Shown piece by piece: positions 1 to 8,995 of a stretch of 64,000 nt of DNA (within the stretch, counting starts at the first letter, position 1; the number at the start of each line of letters is the position of its first letter). The position numbers were made by a program, and so were the translations under genes. Below the pieces are notes generated by a model, which was given only the letters and a program-made list of their open reading frames with translations, was not told the DNA's origin and made no database searches. Origin of the DNA: Azoarcus sp. DD4 (GTDB lineage: Bacteria; Pseudomonadota; Gammaproteobacteria; Burkholderiales; Rhodocyclaceae); contig NZ_CP022958.1 in assembly GCF_006496635.1 (NCBI RefSeq), positions 5,084,001 through 5,148,000 of the forward strand, read 5' to 3'.

Positions 1-878
1 CCGACACGCTGCGCACGGTCAATGAAGTGGCGCAGTGGCTCCGACATCGCGCCCTCGGGATGTAGCAGGTAGGTCGTCAGCGCCGCCGAGTCTTCATCCA
101 GCGGCCGGACGATCACGTCCGCCTGCCGGCATGCCACCACGTGCGCCGCGGTGGAAAATCCCACGCCATAGCCGGCCGCCACCAGGGCCAGCATCAGCGA
201 GTGGGTCGTCACGTACTCGGCCACGACCGGCGGTGTCTCCACCAGGCGCAGCAGGCGCTCGCATTGCCGGCTGCACTCCTGACCAACCTGCGGGTGACAC
301 AGCACCAGCGGGTAGCCCACCACCTCTTCCAGCGGTACCCGCTTGTGCGCCAGCAAGGGGTGCCGCGCGGGTACGGCCACCAGCAGCGGATCTTGCCACA
401 CCGGCTTGGCGACCATCCCGGCCTCCATCTCGCCGGTCATCGCAAAGGCCGCGTCGTACAGGTCGTTGCCCAGTCCGCCCACCACCTCCGACAGCCGCGC
501 CTCGAACAGCCGGATGCCCACTTCCGGCGCCTCCTCCCGGCACAGCGCGAGCAGTGCCGACAGGCGGGTCCGCCCGACGCCGCCGGCCAAGGCGATGCGC
601 AAGGTGCCCCGGTGTCCCGCCGCCACCGCCCGCGCCTTGGTCTGGGCTTGCTCAAGGGTCAGCAGCACGCGCCGGGCCTCCTCCAGGAACACCTGCCCGG
701 GCGGGGTCAGGTGCACGCCGCGCGGCGTGCGCTCCAGCAGCGTCACGCCCAGGTCCGCCTCAAGTTGGCGAATCGTGCGCGACAGGGGCGACTGCTCCAC
801 ATGCAGTCGCCGCGCCGCCCGGCCAAAGTGCAACTCCTCGGCCACGGCGATGAAACAGCGAAGATGGCGTAAGTTCAT
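1..878 (-). CDS. LysR-family transcriptional regulator, 3' end outside the window
   Basis: The reverse strand is open from an ATG at 878 down to base 3, about 292 codons. It begins MNLRHLRCFIAVAEELHFGR, the classic LysR N-terminus, with the winged helix-turn-helix at about residues 18-44 (AARRLHVEQSPLSRTIRQLE). A LysR substrate-binding domain follows. LysR proteins are about 300 residues long, so only a few C-terminal residues are missing. It closely resembles the second LysR at 38016-38909 throughout; both contain LHVEQSPLSR/LHIEQSPLSR and HKRVPL. That kind of LysR sits beside traG in Tn4371-like ICEs, so this copy may belong to a second, partly seen element. The effector and targets cannot be told from the sequence. 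Confidence 0.85.
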   Translation of the reverse strand, partial: MNLRHLRCFIAVAEELHFGRAARRLHVEQSPLSRTIRQLEADLGVTLLERTPRGVHLTPPGQVFLEEARRVLLTLEQAQTKARAVAAGHRGTLRIALAGGVGRTRLSALLALCREEAPEVGIRLFEARLSEVVGGLGNDLYDAAFAMTGEMEAGMVAKPVWQDPLLVAVPARHPLLAHKRVPLEEVVGYPLVLCHPQVGQECSRQCERLLRLVETPPVVAEYVTTHSLMLALVAAGYGVGFSTAAHVVACRQADVIVRPLDEDSAALTTYLLHPEGAMSEPLRHFIDRAQRV

Positions 879-1044
879 GTATTTCCCCAGAAGATGGAGT
901 CCATTCCTCTGACCGTAGGGAACCGCATGAGTGCTTCCCGGTGACGATACCGGTCACAGAGGCTTACCAGTCGCCGCCATCCGGCCTTCCGCCGCCGGCA
1001 CAAGGCGCCGAGTGTCCAAACAAGACCGGGTTATTCCATCGGTG

Positions 1045-1060
1045 TTGCCTTATCAGGCAA
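1045..1060. promoter_or_regulatory. Inverted repeat upstream of LysR, possible LysR box
   Basis: TTGCCT-TATC-AGGCAA is a perfect 6-bp inverted repeat that fits the T-N11-A pattern of LysR-type boxes. It lies about 170 bp upstream of the LysR start at 878. Its right half, TATCAGGCAA, is also the core of the iterons at 21637-21699, so it could instead be a relic of an origin. Function is inferred only. Confidence 0.3.
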
Positions 1061-1930
1061 AACCACCGACAATTAATAATAATTCGCATTAACATCCGAG
1101 TCTAAATGGAGTCAAGCCGATCAAGCTCGAGGTGGCGAACCTGTCCCCCCCACGGCAGAGTGTTCTGGAACGACGAACGCATGAGCGACGAGCAGATCGC
1201 GCAGCGGCTGCAGGCCTCCGCGTCGCGCCAGCCCCAGCCCGAGGACTTCATCCGCGGCGACCGCCGGGTGGACCCACCAGCGCGTCGCCCAGGTGATGGC
1301 GGCTGCGCAGAAGTCCGGGGCGTTGGAACTGGGCTTCATGACCGACCCGGGCGGCGACCGGGGTGAGTCGAAAGACACCCCCATGAAACTGCGTCGGCAC
1401 GCACGCCCTGACGCCGGCGCGTCGTCGTCGGCTGCACCGCTCGCGGATTTCAGCACGCGCGAGCACCTGCGCGCCGCGCCCAACGGAGACCCGAGGACCG
1501 CCTGTGCCACGTCGCCGGTCTGCCCGCCTTGGCACGGCAGCAGCAGGCACTGACCCTCAGCATTCAATGCCGGGGATGTGCGCCGGCCTGCTCCGCGGGT
1601 GTCGGCGACGGGCCTGTTCCGAACGGGCATGAGGCTTTGAAGAGATACCATCGAAGGATGTCGATTTCAGGAGACGACTGCACCAATTGATGGGGCGTAA
1701 CACCAAGTGTGCAGGCGGCTCTTGACTTTTGCGGCGGCACGGACTCCCTTTCCAACCCGACGTGCGAATTGGTGCTATTTGCAATCCCGGTGACCGTCTG
1801 CTTGCATCGTGTTGCCCGTGTCCAGCGCGAGAAACGTATAGCCAGTTCGGTCAATCCGCTTACGAATCGAGTTCATCTGTCCGCTTGACGGTATGGTCGG
1901 TGCCATTGGTTCCATGCGCCCATCCAAATA
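1061..1930. other. Gene-poor stretch, possible decayed ORFs
   Basis: This ~870-bp stretch between the LysR and the cadR gene has no ORF that I can match to a family. A short plus-strand reading from about 1160 (WNDERMSDEQIAQRLQ) looks protein-like. It appears to continue in another frame near 1265 (GWTHQRVAQVMAAAQKSG) up to the stop at 1551-1553, as if one small gene had suffered a frameshift. I cannot name it. The rest shows no clear structure. Confidence 0.3.
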
Positions 1931-2401
1931 TCATTTTTCGGCATTGCGTGCCGGAGTGCCTCCATGCACACCATGCACGTGCCCACCCTCGATAGCCGTC
2001 CCCTGAGGCGGGCGCTGTGACAATTCGTTCAGAATGCCGCAGTGGGCTGCGTCCCGCGCCTCGTTACACCTTTCGCGCAAGCTCTTGAGCTGTCGCTCCA
2101 GCGCTCGAAGCTCGCTAATGCGGGCGGTAACGTGACCGATGTGCGCGTCGAGCAGCGTATTTACGTCTCCACAGTTCTCGGCGGGCGCGTCCTTGAAGCG
2201 CAGCAAGATGCGAACCTCGTCCAATGCCATGTCCAGCGATCGGCAATGGCGGATGAACGACAAGCGCTCCAAGTGACTCTCGTCGTAAATGCGGAAGTTC
2301 CCTTCAGTACGTGGAGGGGCAGCCAGCAACCCCTCGCGCTCGTAGTAGCGGATGGTCTCCACCGGGGTGCCTGTGACTCTCGCCAGCTCACCGATTTTCA
2401 T
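1931..2401 (-). CDS. cadR: MerR-family heavy-metal regulator (CadR/PbrR type)
   Basis: This 156-residue protein is a MerR-type, metal-sensing repressor/activator expected to switch on the divergent cadA when Cd, Pb or Zn is bound. The HTH opens with MKIGELARVTGTPVETIRYY. The metal-site cysteines C77 (PAENCG), C112 (RERC) and C121 (HCGIL) sit where CadR/PbrR proteins have them, and the tail is His-rich (HVHGVHG), as in CadR. It is transcribed away from cadA, with a shared 110-bp intergenic operator. A related copy lies on the ICE at 26378-26833. Confidence 0.9.
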   Translation of the reverse strand: MKIGELARVTGTPVETIRYYEREGLLAAPPRTEGNFRIYDESHLERLSFIRHCRSLDMALDEVRILLRFKDAPAENCGDVNTLLDAHIGHVTARISELRALERQLKSLRERCNEARDAAHCGILNELSQRPPQGTAIEGGHVHGVHGGTPARNAEK

Positions 2402-2451
2402 CTTGCGTGCCCTCCAGGCCGGGACAACGATCGTGCCTGCATTTTAGGCGC

Positions 2452-2482
2452 TTGACTCTGTAGTGACTACAGATTGTTAAAT
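2452..2482 (+). promoter_or_regulatory. MerR-type promoter/operator of cadA
   Basis: The -35 element is TTGACT (2452-2457) and the -10 is TTAAAT (2477-2482). The spacer is 19 bp, the over-long spacing that MerR-family activators correct by twisting DNA. The spacer holds a perfect dyad CTGTAG-TGA-CTACAG (2458-2472). The same TTGACTCTGTAGTG core recurs upstream of the ICE-borne cadA at 26885. Confidence 0.8.
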
Positions 2483-2511
2483 GATGTTAGGTCCAGACAA
2501 GAGAATCGAGC

Positions 2512-4914
2512 ATGAGTAAATGCAGTGTTGGCAGTTGCGGGTGTTCCGCCGTGCCCCAGCCGTCCGGTGAGTCCTCCCCCGACGCCCTCCACGCGAAGCT
2601 ATACCGCATCGACAGCGCGGACTGCCCCACCGATGCCGCGCTGATCCGCAACAATCTGGAGCCCCTCGACGGCGTGACGGGACTCGACCCCGTTCAGACC
2701 GGGCGTACGTTGGACGTGAGCGATCGCCCCCACTCGCCGGCCTCGGTCGATGCAGTCTTGCCAGCCGCCGGCGGGTCGGCACAACGCATCGATGTGACCG
2801 GTGCCCCGCTGCGCACCACGCTCACGATCGCCGGCATGGACTGTCCGACCGAGGAGGCGTTGATCCGGAACGCGCTCGCCGGCATGCCCGGAGTGGCGGC
2901 GCTGGACTTCAACCTGATGCAGCGTCGCCTGAGCGTGACGCATCGTCCGGGGGCGTTGGACGCAGTCCTCGGCGCCCTGAGTGCCATTGGTCTCGAAGCG
3001 AAGGTCGAAACGGGGGATACGGAGAACGCTGTACCGCCGACCAAACCCGCACCGAAGACCCACTGGTGGCCGATGGCGCTGGCCGGAATCACTGCGACGC
3101 TGGCCGAGGGTGTGTATTGGCTCAACGGCGGCGACCACTGGACCGTCCTGGCGCTCGCGCTGGTGTCGATTCTCAGTGGCGGTCTGGCGACCTACAAGAA
3201 AGGCTGGATCGCGCTCAGGCATCGCAATCTCAACATCAACGCGCTCATGTCGATTGCCGTGACGGGCGCGATGCTCATCGGACACTGGCCGGAAGCGGCC
3301 ATGGTGATGTTCCTCTTCACGCTGGCCGAGATGATCGAAGCGAAATCGCTCGATCGGGCCCGCAACGCGATTCGCGGCCTGCTGGAACTCGCGCCCGACA
3401 CTGCGACCGTCCGTCAGGGCGATGGAAGCTGGGTAACCATGCCCGCCAAGGCGGTGCCTTTGAACGCAGTGGTGCGCGTGCGCCCTGGTGAGCGGATTGC
3501 GCTCGATGGCGTGGTGATCAACGGACGCTCGACGGTCAATCAGGCGCCCATCACTGGCGAGAGCCTCCCGGTGGACAAGTCCGAAGGCGAAAACGTGTTC
3601 GCGGGCACGGTGAACGAGGCGGGATCGTTCGAATACAAGGTGACGGCCGAGGCGAACCATTCCACCTTGGCCCGCATCATCCATGCAGTCGAATCGGCCC
3701 AGGGCAGCCGCGCGCCCACCCAGCGCTTCGTCGACCAGTTCGCCCGGATTTACACGCCGGCCGTGTTCGCCGTCGCGCTGCTGGTGGCCATCGCGCCACC
3801 GCTAGCATTCGACGGCGCGTGGATGGACTGGATCTACAAGGCGCTGGTGCTGCTGGTGATTGCCTGTCCGTGTGCCTTGGTGATCTCGACGCCGGTCACG
3901 ATCGTCAGCGGTCTCGCCGCGGCCGCCCGCAAGGGCATTCTGGTGAAAGGCGGGGTGTATCTCGAAGAGGGGCGCAAGCTCGCCACGCTGGCGCTCGACA
4001 AGACCGGCACGATTACGCACGGCAAGCCCGCCCAGACGGACTTCATGGTGCTGAGCGGCGACGCGAACGAGGCCCATATCCTGGCGGGAAGTCTCGCCGC
4101 ACGCTCGGATCATCCGGTCTCGCTGGCGATCGCCCGTGCCGCGGTTGAAATGGGATGGGTGTTGCGCGAGGTCGCCGATTTCGCCGCCATTCCGGGCCGT
4201 GGCGTGCGTGGCGGCATTGATGGTCATATCTATCAACTTGGCAACCATCGACTGGTCGAGGAACTCGGGCTGTGCTCGCCCGAGATCGAAAAGACGCTGG
4301 ACGTACTCGAGCGCCAGGGCAAGACGGCGGTGTTGTTGGCGGACCAGACCGGAGTGCTGGCGATCTTCGCAGTCGCCGACACGCTGCGCGAGACGAGCCG
4401 TCAGGCGATCGCCGATCTGCATTCCCTGGGCGTCAAGACGCTGATGCTCACCGGCGATAACGTCCATACCGCCGAATCGATCGCGAGCGCTGTGGGTATC
4501 GACGAGGCGAGGGGCAACCTGCTGCCCGAAGACAAACTCAGCACTGTCGAATCGTTGCTGACGCACCGGAAGGGTGGCAAGGTCGGCATGGTCGGCGACG
4601 GCATCAACGATGCCCCTGCGTTGGCCCGTGCGGACATCGGATTCGCGATGGGGGCGGCCGGTACGGACACGGCTATCGAGACGGCCGACGTGGCGCTGAT
4701 GGACGACGACCTGCGCAAGATCCCTACCTTCGTGCGCTTGTCGCGCGCCACTGCTGCAGTGTTGACGCAGAACATCGTTCTCGCACTCGGCGTCAAGGCG
4801 GTGTTTCTCATGATGACCTTCACGGGGGACGCCACGATGTGGATGGCCGTATTCGCCGACATGGGCGCAAGTCTGTTGGTGGTGTTCAACGGCTTAAGGT
4901 TACTGCGTAAATGA
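2512..4914 (+). CDS. cadA: P1B-type ATPase exporting Cd/Zn/Pb
   Basis: This 800-residue inner-membrane pump expels divalent soft metals using ATP. The N-terminus is Cys-rich (C4, C9, C11). Two HMA-like domains follow, each with a single cysteine (DCPTD at C38, GMDCPTEE at C111) where classical HMA domains have CxxC. The catalytic core is intact: transmembrane CPC at 452-454, phosphorylation motif DKTGT with D496, TGDN, and GDGINDAP at 695-702. The stop codon overlaps the lspA start (ATG at 4911 within the cadA end), so the two are translationally coupled. The divergent CadR controls it through the operator at 2452-2482. Substrate preference among Cd, Zn and Pb is inferred from family and neighbours. 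Confidence 0.93.
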   Translation: MSKCSVGSCGCSAVPQPSGESSPDALHAKLYRIDSADCPTDAALIRNNLEPLDGVTGLDPVQTGRTLDVSDRPHSPASVDAVLPAAGGSAQRIDVTGAPLRTTLTIAGMDCPTEEALIRNALAGMPGVAALDFNLMQRRLSVTHRPGALDAVLGALSAIGLEAKVETGDTENAVPPTKPAPKTHWWPMALAGITATLAEGVYWLNGGDHWTVLALALVSILSGGLATYKKGWIALRHRNLNINALMSIAVTGAMLIGHWPEAAMVMFLFTLAEMIEAKSLDRARNAIRGLLELAPDTATVRQGDGSWVTMPAKAVPLNAVVRVRPGERIALDGVVINGRSTVNQAPITGESLPVDKSEGENVFAGTVNEAGSFEYKVTAEANHSTLARIIHAVESAQGSRAPTQRFVDQFARIYTPAVFAVALLVAIAPPLAFDGAWMDWIYKALVLLVIACPCALVISTPVTIVSGLAAAARKGILVKGGVYLEEGRKLATLALDKTGTITHGKPAQTDFMVLSGDANEAHILAGSLAARSDHPVSLAIARAAVEMGWVLREVADFAAIPGRGVRGGIDGHIYQLGNHRLVEELGLCSPEIEKTLDVLERQGKTAVLLADQTGVLAIFAVADTLRETSRQAIADLHSLGVKTLMLTGDNVHTAESIASAVGIDEARGNLLPEDKLSTVESLLTHRKGGKVGMVGDGINDAPALARADIGFAMGAAGTDTAIETADVALMDDDLRKIPTFVRLSRATAAVLTQNIVLALGVKAVFLMMTFTGDATMWMAVFADMGASLLVVFNGLRLLRK

Positions 4915-5417
4915 GTGCCAGGAAGTATTACGGAAGGCTCGCCGCTGCCTTCGGCGGCCCGCGGTGGGGCTGGCTTGCCCTTGCCACGGGCATTGTCCTT
5001 GCCGATCAGGGTGCCAAGGCATGGATCACCAGCTGGTTGCCCTACGGTGCAAGCGCGGCGGCCGCACCGTTCGTCAATCTCGTGCATCTCTTGAACGAAG
5101 GCGCCGCGTTCAGTCTGTTCGCCGATGCCGGTGGTGAGCAACGCTACTTCCTAACGGTCGTGGCCCTTGTTGTCTCGGCTGGCTTGGTCTTTCTACTGCT
5201 GCGGGGGGAAGACACTGGGCGCACTGCGCTCGGCTACAGCTTGATCCTCGGGGGGGCCATGGGGAATGCGGTCGACCGGATATTGCGCGGTGCAGTGGTC
5301 GATTATCTCGACCTTTACGTGGGCAGCTTGCACTGGCCAGCGTTCAACCTCGCCGACTCGGCGATTGTGATGGGCGTCCTGCTTATCCTGCTGGGAAATA
5401 GCGGCGCCACACGGTAA
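4911..5417 (+). CDS. lspA: Signal peptidase II, metal-operon copy; stop codon supplied by IS end
   Basis: A 168-residue membrane aspartyl protease that cleaves lipoprotein signal peptides. The conserved aspartates are D122 (GNAVDRI) and D149 (FNLADS), and four hydrophobic segments are visible. lspA next to cadA or pbrA is a recurring arrangement in metal-resistance islands, where its specific role is unclear. It overlaps cadA by four bases. The TAA stop at 5415-5417 is the first three bases of the IS3-family terminal repeat. The native C-terminus therefore ended beyond this point and has probably lost a few residues. Confidence 0.88.
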   Translation: MSARKYYGRLAAAFGGPRWGWLALATGIVLADQGAKAWITSWLPYGASAAAAPFVNLVHLLNEGAAFSLFADAGGEQRYFLTVVALVVSAGLVFLLLRGEDTGRTALGYSLILGGAMGNAVDRILRGAVVDYLDLYVGSLHWPAFNLADSAIVMGVLLILLGNSGATR

Positions 5418-5450
5418 TCCCCCCATTTTCAGGGGCAGCCAGAAGTAGAG

Positions 5451-6288
5451 CTATGCGGCGATGGCCAGCCGCTGCTTTGGGGTGATACCGCCCAAGGCCA
5501 TGTTGGGGCGCTCGTGATTGTAGAGCCAGAGCCAGCGGGTGGCGTAATCCTGGACCTCATCGATCGACTCGAACAGGTAGTGACCGAGCCAGTCGTAGCG
5601 TACGGTGCGGTTAAAGCGCTCGACGTAGGCATTTTGCTGCGGCTTTCCGGGCTGGATGTGATTGAGCTGAACACCGTTCTTCTGTGCCCACTCGGTCAGC
5701 GTCTTGCCGACATATTCCGGTCCGTTGTCGCTGCGGATCGCCGTTGGCTTGCCTCGCCATTCGATCACCTGTTCGAGCGCGCGCACGACCCGCTCGGCGG
5801 GCAAGGACAGATCGATGTCCATGGCGAGCGCTTCGCGGTTGAAGTCATCGATGATGTTGAGCAGTCGGAAACTGCGCCCATCGGCCAGCTGATCGTGCAT
5901 GAAGTCCATCGACCAGCACTGATTGATCGCCTTGGGTACCGCCAGCGGTTCGGGTTTCTCGCGCACGATCCGCTTTCGCGGCTTGATGCGCAGATTGAGC
6001 TCGAGCTCGCGATAGATCCGATACACCCGCTTGTGATTCCAGCGGTAGCCCTTCACGTTTCGCAGGTACAAGAAGCACAGGCCAAAGCCCCAGTTGCGCT
6101 GGTTGTGGGTCAGGCGGATCAAGTGATCGGCGATCTCGGCATTCTCGGCCGAGCACTTTGCCTGGTAGTGGTAGCAGGTTTCGCTGATCCCGAATGCCGC
6201 ACACGCCACGCGTATGCTCGCGCCGCGCTGCTGCACGGCCTGGTAAGCCATCTCACGCCGGCGAGATGGCTTCACCACTTTTTTTCGA
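5451..6288 (-). CDS. IS3-family transposase OrfB (DDE integrase domain)
   Basis: The coding part aligned with IS3 OrfB starts near the A7G slippery run and ends at 5451. It shows an HTH_21 segment, then an rve integrase core with the DDE residues in SMDFMHDQL, RSDNGPEYVG and NAYVERFNRTVR. No independent start is obvious other than the ATG at about 6252 (MAYQAVQQRG). The family makes an OrfAB fusion by a -1 ribosomal frameshift. The open frame itself extends up to 6458, in the orfA shadow. Confidence 0.88.
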
Positions 6289-6538
6289 GGGCCTCCTTCA
6301 CGATCTCCGCCTTGAGCCGTTCTTCTGCATACATCTTCTTGAGCCGAGCGTTCTCCACTTCGAGCTCCTTGAGCCGCGCCATCAGCGACGCATCCATGCC
6401 ACCAAACCTGGCCCGCCACTTGTAGAACGTCGCCGAGCTGATGCCGTGCTCCCGGCACAGCTCCGGAACCGGCTTGCCAGCCTCCGCCTGCTTGAGCACA
6501 GCGATGATCTGGCTGTCTGAAAACCTCGATGTCTTCAT
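6272..6538 (-). CDS. IS3-family OrfA (HTH DNA-binding protein)
   Basis: An 88-residue protein with an IS3-type HTH (SDSQIIAVLKQAEAGKPV, then CREHGISSATFYKWR). A leucine-zipper-like coiled coil follows (LKELEVENARLKKMYAEERL). It ends just after the A7G run at 6285-6278. There a -1 slip would fuse it to OrfB to make the active transposase; the unshifted product normally acts as a regulator. Confidence 0.9.
   Translation of the reverse strand: MKTSRFSDSQIIAVLKQAEAGKPVPELCREHGISSATFYKWRARFGGMDASLMARLKELEVENARLKKMYAEERLKAEIVKEALEKKW
6278..6285 (-). promoter_or_regulatory. Programmed -1 frameshift site (A7G) between orfA and orfB
   Basis: On the minus strand the sequence is AAAAAAAG, which contains the canonical A-AAA-AAG heptamer of IS3-family elements. 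It lies in the last codons of orfA and within the open frame of orfB, in the correct relative phase (orfB is in the -1 frame). Confidence 0.75.
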
Positions 6539-6603
6539 CTTGTAGAACTCCCTCGATCCGAGAAAATTCTACTTCTGAGCGCCCCTATTTGCCGGGGGGA
6601 TTA

Positions 6604-8406
6604 CCCTGGGCGTTCGTGCAGAACGATTTCTCGGTGCAGTACGTGGCGATGCATTCGAATACGGCTACGCCGATGATCTATCGCATCACCGGCGTGTGGG
6701 GCAGCCACGAGGGCTCGCTTCTGCTGTGGGCGCTGACCCTGTCGTTGTGGACCGTCGCTGCGACCATCTTTAGCAGCAAGCTGCCGGAAGCGTTCATGGC
6801 GCGGGTCTTGAGCGTGCTGGGCTGGGTGAGCGTAGGTTTCCTTTCCTTTACCCTCATCACCTCGAACCCGTTCGACCGCCTGCTGCCGGCGGTGCCCGAG
6901 GGGCGCGACCTCAATCCGCTGCTGCAGGACCCGGGGATGATCATCCATCCGCCGCTCCTCTACATGGGCTACGTCGGCTTTTCGGTCGCCTTCGCCTTCG
7001 CCATCGCGGCGCTGCTGACCGGCCGCCTCGATGCCGCCTGGGCGGTCTGGTCGCGTCCTTGGACCACCGTTGCCTGGGTGTTCCTCACCGCCGGCATCGC
7101 GGTCGGTTCGGGCTGGGCCTACTATGAACTCGGCTGGGGCGGCTGGTGGTTCTGGGATCCGGTGGAGAACTCCTCCTTCATGCCGTGGCTGCTCGGCACC
7201 GCGCTGATGCATTCGTTGGCGGTGACCGAAAAGCGTGGCGCCTTCCGCAGCTGGACGGTGCTGTTGGCGATCGGAACCTTTACGCTGTCGCTGCTGGGTA
7301 CCTTCCTGGTGCGCTCCGGGGTGCTGACCTCGGTGCATGCGTTCGCAACCGATCCGAAGCGCGGTCTTTTCATCCTCGCGCTTCTGGTGCTGGTGATCGG
7401 CATCTCGCTCACCCTTTATGCATGGCGGGCGCCGCGGCTTGCCGGCGGGGGCAGTTTCGCGTTCGTCTCGCGCGACACTTCGCTCCTGGGCAACAACGTT
7501 CTGTTGTCGGTGGTGTGCGCCTCGGTGCTGCTGGGTACGCTCTACCCGCTGTTCCTCGACGCGCTGAACCTGGGCAAGATCTCCGTCGGGCCGCCGTATT
7601 TCGAGGCCGTGTTCGTGCCGCTGATGGCGCCAGTCGTGATCCTGATGATGATCGGTCCCTTCATCCGCTGGAAGACCGACGAGGGCTCGCGCGTCGCGCA
7701 CCAGGTCGTGCCGGGGCTCGTTGCGAGCGTGGTAGCTGGTGCGGTGGCCGCGTTCCTCATTGGCCCCGCCACCTGGCGCACCGTGCTCGGGCTGTCGTTG
7801 GCGGCGTGGGTGGTCATCGGCAGCGTTCAAATCCTTGTGCGCCGGCTGGCTGATCGCCCGGGTACAGCTACGTCCGTCCGTCTGCGCGGGATTCCTCGTG
7901 CGTGGTGGGGGATGTGGATGTCACACCTTGGGATTGGCGTATTCATTGTCGGTGTGACGATGGTGGGCGGTCTTCAGCAGAGTGCCGACCTCAAGATGCA
8001 TCCGGGGCAGCACGCATTACTTGCCGGCTACACCTTCACTTTGCGCGAGGTGGTCGATGCGACAGGGCCAAACTATGCGGCTGCGCGTGCCACCGTCGAA
8101 CTGACCCGCGGCGCATCTCCCGTCGCCACACTGCGCCCGGAAAAGCGTCTCTATCACGCGCAGCAGATGCCAATGAGCGAAGTGTCAATTGACGTTGGTC
8201 CGTTCCGGGATGTGTATATATCCCTCGGTGAGCGACTCGAGGACGGCGCTTGGATCGTCCATCTCTTCTACAAACCCTTCATCAGCTGGATCTGGCTCGG
8301 CTGCATTCTCATGGCAGTGGGGGGAGTCCTCGCCGCCAGTGATGGCCGCTATCGCCGCCTGGCCGAGAGAAGTGCGTCGTCCGCCGCCGTCGGTCAGACA
8401 GCCTGA
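6604..8406 (+). pseudogene. ccmF: ccmF, 5' end removed by the IS3-family element
   Basis: CcmF is the membrane heme-handling subunit of the system I cytochrome c haem lyase. Homology starts abruptly at PWAFVQNDFSVQYV, directly after the IS terminal repeat. CcmF proteins have about 60 residues (TM1 and most of TM2) before this motif. The remaining ~600 residues are intact, including the tryptophan-rich WWD stretch GWAYYELGWGGWWFWDPVEN and many membrane helices. An ATG inside the IS at 6529 is in frame and would replace the missing N-terminus with 25 IS-encoded residues. That hybrid of 625 residues is unlikely to work. ccmG follows after 8 bases. Confidence 0.9.
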
Positions 8407-8414
8407 ATCGCGTC

Positions 8415-8948
8415 ATGAAAGCCAAGTTTCTCGTTCCCCTGGTGCTGTTCCTAGTGCTAGCTGGCTTTCTCGGGTTAGGCCTCGCCCTGAACCCGCGTCT
8501 AGTCCCTTCGCCGCTCATCGACAAGCCGGCGCCCGAGTTTCGCCTGCCGCAACTTGAAAACCCTGACAGTTACATCAGCCTTGCCGACATGCGCGGAAAA
8601 GTTTGGCTCCTTAACGTCTGGGCGTCCTGGTGTGCAGCCTGTCTGCAAGAGCACCCGGTGCTGCTCGACCTGGCGCGCCAACAGGTCGTGCCGATCGTTG
8701 GGCTTAACTACAAGGACGGCCGCGACGACTCCACCGGCTGGTTGCGTAAGCACGGAGATCCGTACACGACGTCGGTAATGGATGCCGACGGGCGTGTGGG
8801 CATCGACTATGGCGTATATGGCGTGCCCGAAACCTTTCTCATCGACCAGGCGGGCATGATCCGTTACAAGCACATCGGCCCTGTGACGCCCGAGGCGGTG
8901 CGCGATCTGATCCTGCCCAAGATTGCGGAGTTGAAGCGTGCGGGTTGA
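8415..8948 (+). CDS. ccmG: Thiol:disulfide interchange protein CcmG (DsbE)
   Basis: A 177-residue membrane-anchored periplasmic thioredoxin that reduces the apocytochrome c haem-binding cysteines. One N-terminal membrane anchor (residues about 5-25) precedes a thioredoxin fold. The active site is WCAAC (C73, C76), and a cis-Pro region GVPETFLID follows. It sits 8 bases after ccmF and 4 bases before the original ccmH start at 8953, so it is part of the ccm operon. The ICE was inserted 40 bp downstream of its stop. Confidence 0.93.
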   Translation: MKAKFLVPLVLFLVLAGFLGLGLALNPRLVPSPLIDKPAPEFRLPQLENPDSYISLADMRGKVWLLNVWASWCAACLQEHPVLLDLARQQVVPIVGLNYKDGRDDSTGWLRKHGDPYTTSVMDADGRVGIDYGVYGVPETFLIDQAGMIRYKHIGPVTPEAVRDLILPKIAELKRAG

Positions 8949-8952
8949 TCTG

Positions 8953-8995
8953 ATGCATCGAGTGACGGTTTCTGCTGTGCCGGCGCTTTTTTTGT
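8953..8995 (+). pseudogene. ccmH: Original first codons of ccmH, cut off by the ICE
   Basis: The ATG at 8953 opens MHRVTVSAVPALFL, a typical signal-peptide start, 4 bases after ccmG. At the att core TTTTTTGT the reading frame passes into ICE DNA and continues as unrelated sequence to a stop at 9366. Joining this left part to the sequence after the right att core (54646) gives VSAVPALFLSLALLVAAAPG, a complete signal peptide in frame with CcmH. This shows directly where the ICE entered. Confidence 0.85.
8988..8995 (+). repeat. attL core direct repeat TTTTTTGT
   Basis: The 8-bp core occurs at the junction between ccmH signal-peptide codons and ICE DNA and is repeated at 54639-54646. A seventh T precedes it on this side only. 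It lies 176 bp upstream of the integrase start. Confidence 0.8.

Larger units (their letters stand above)
5415..6603 (-). mobile_element. IS3-family insertion sequence (1.19 kb)
   Basis: The ends are inverted repeats. From the left edge the sequence reads TAATCCCCCC, then AGGGGC, then AGAAGTAGA. The reverse complement of the right edge gives the same three blocks with similar spacing. The element carries overlapping orfA and orfB on the minus strand. The flanks show no target-site duplication (CGG on the left, CCC on the right). That suggests a deletion or a recombination between two copies rather than simple insertion. It separates lspA from a truncated ccmF. Confidence 0.88.

Noticed and set aside
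35..912. Three long plus-strand ORFs over the first 900 bases
   Set aside because: They are antisense shadows of the LysR gene; the sequences are low-complexity Pro/Arg/Ala-rich and match no family.
2599..3684. 361-codon ORF antisense to cadA, and similar long antisense ORFs under ccmF, parB, czcA, trbE and czcC
   Set aside because: GC-rich third positions create long antisense frames. The sense strand encodes complete, conserved proteins.
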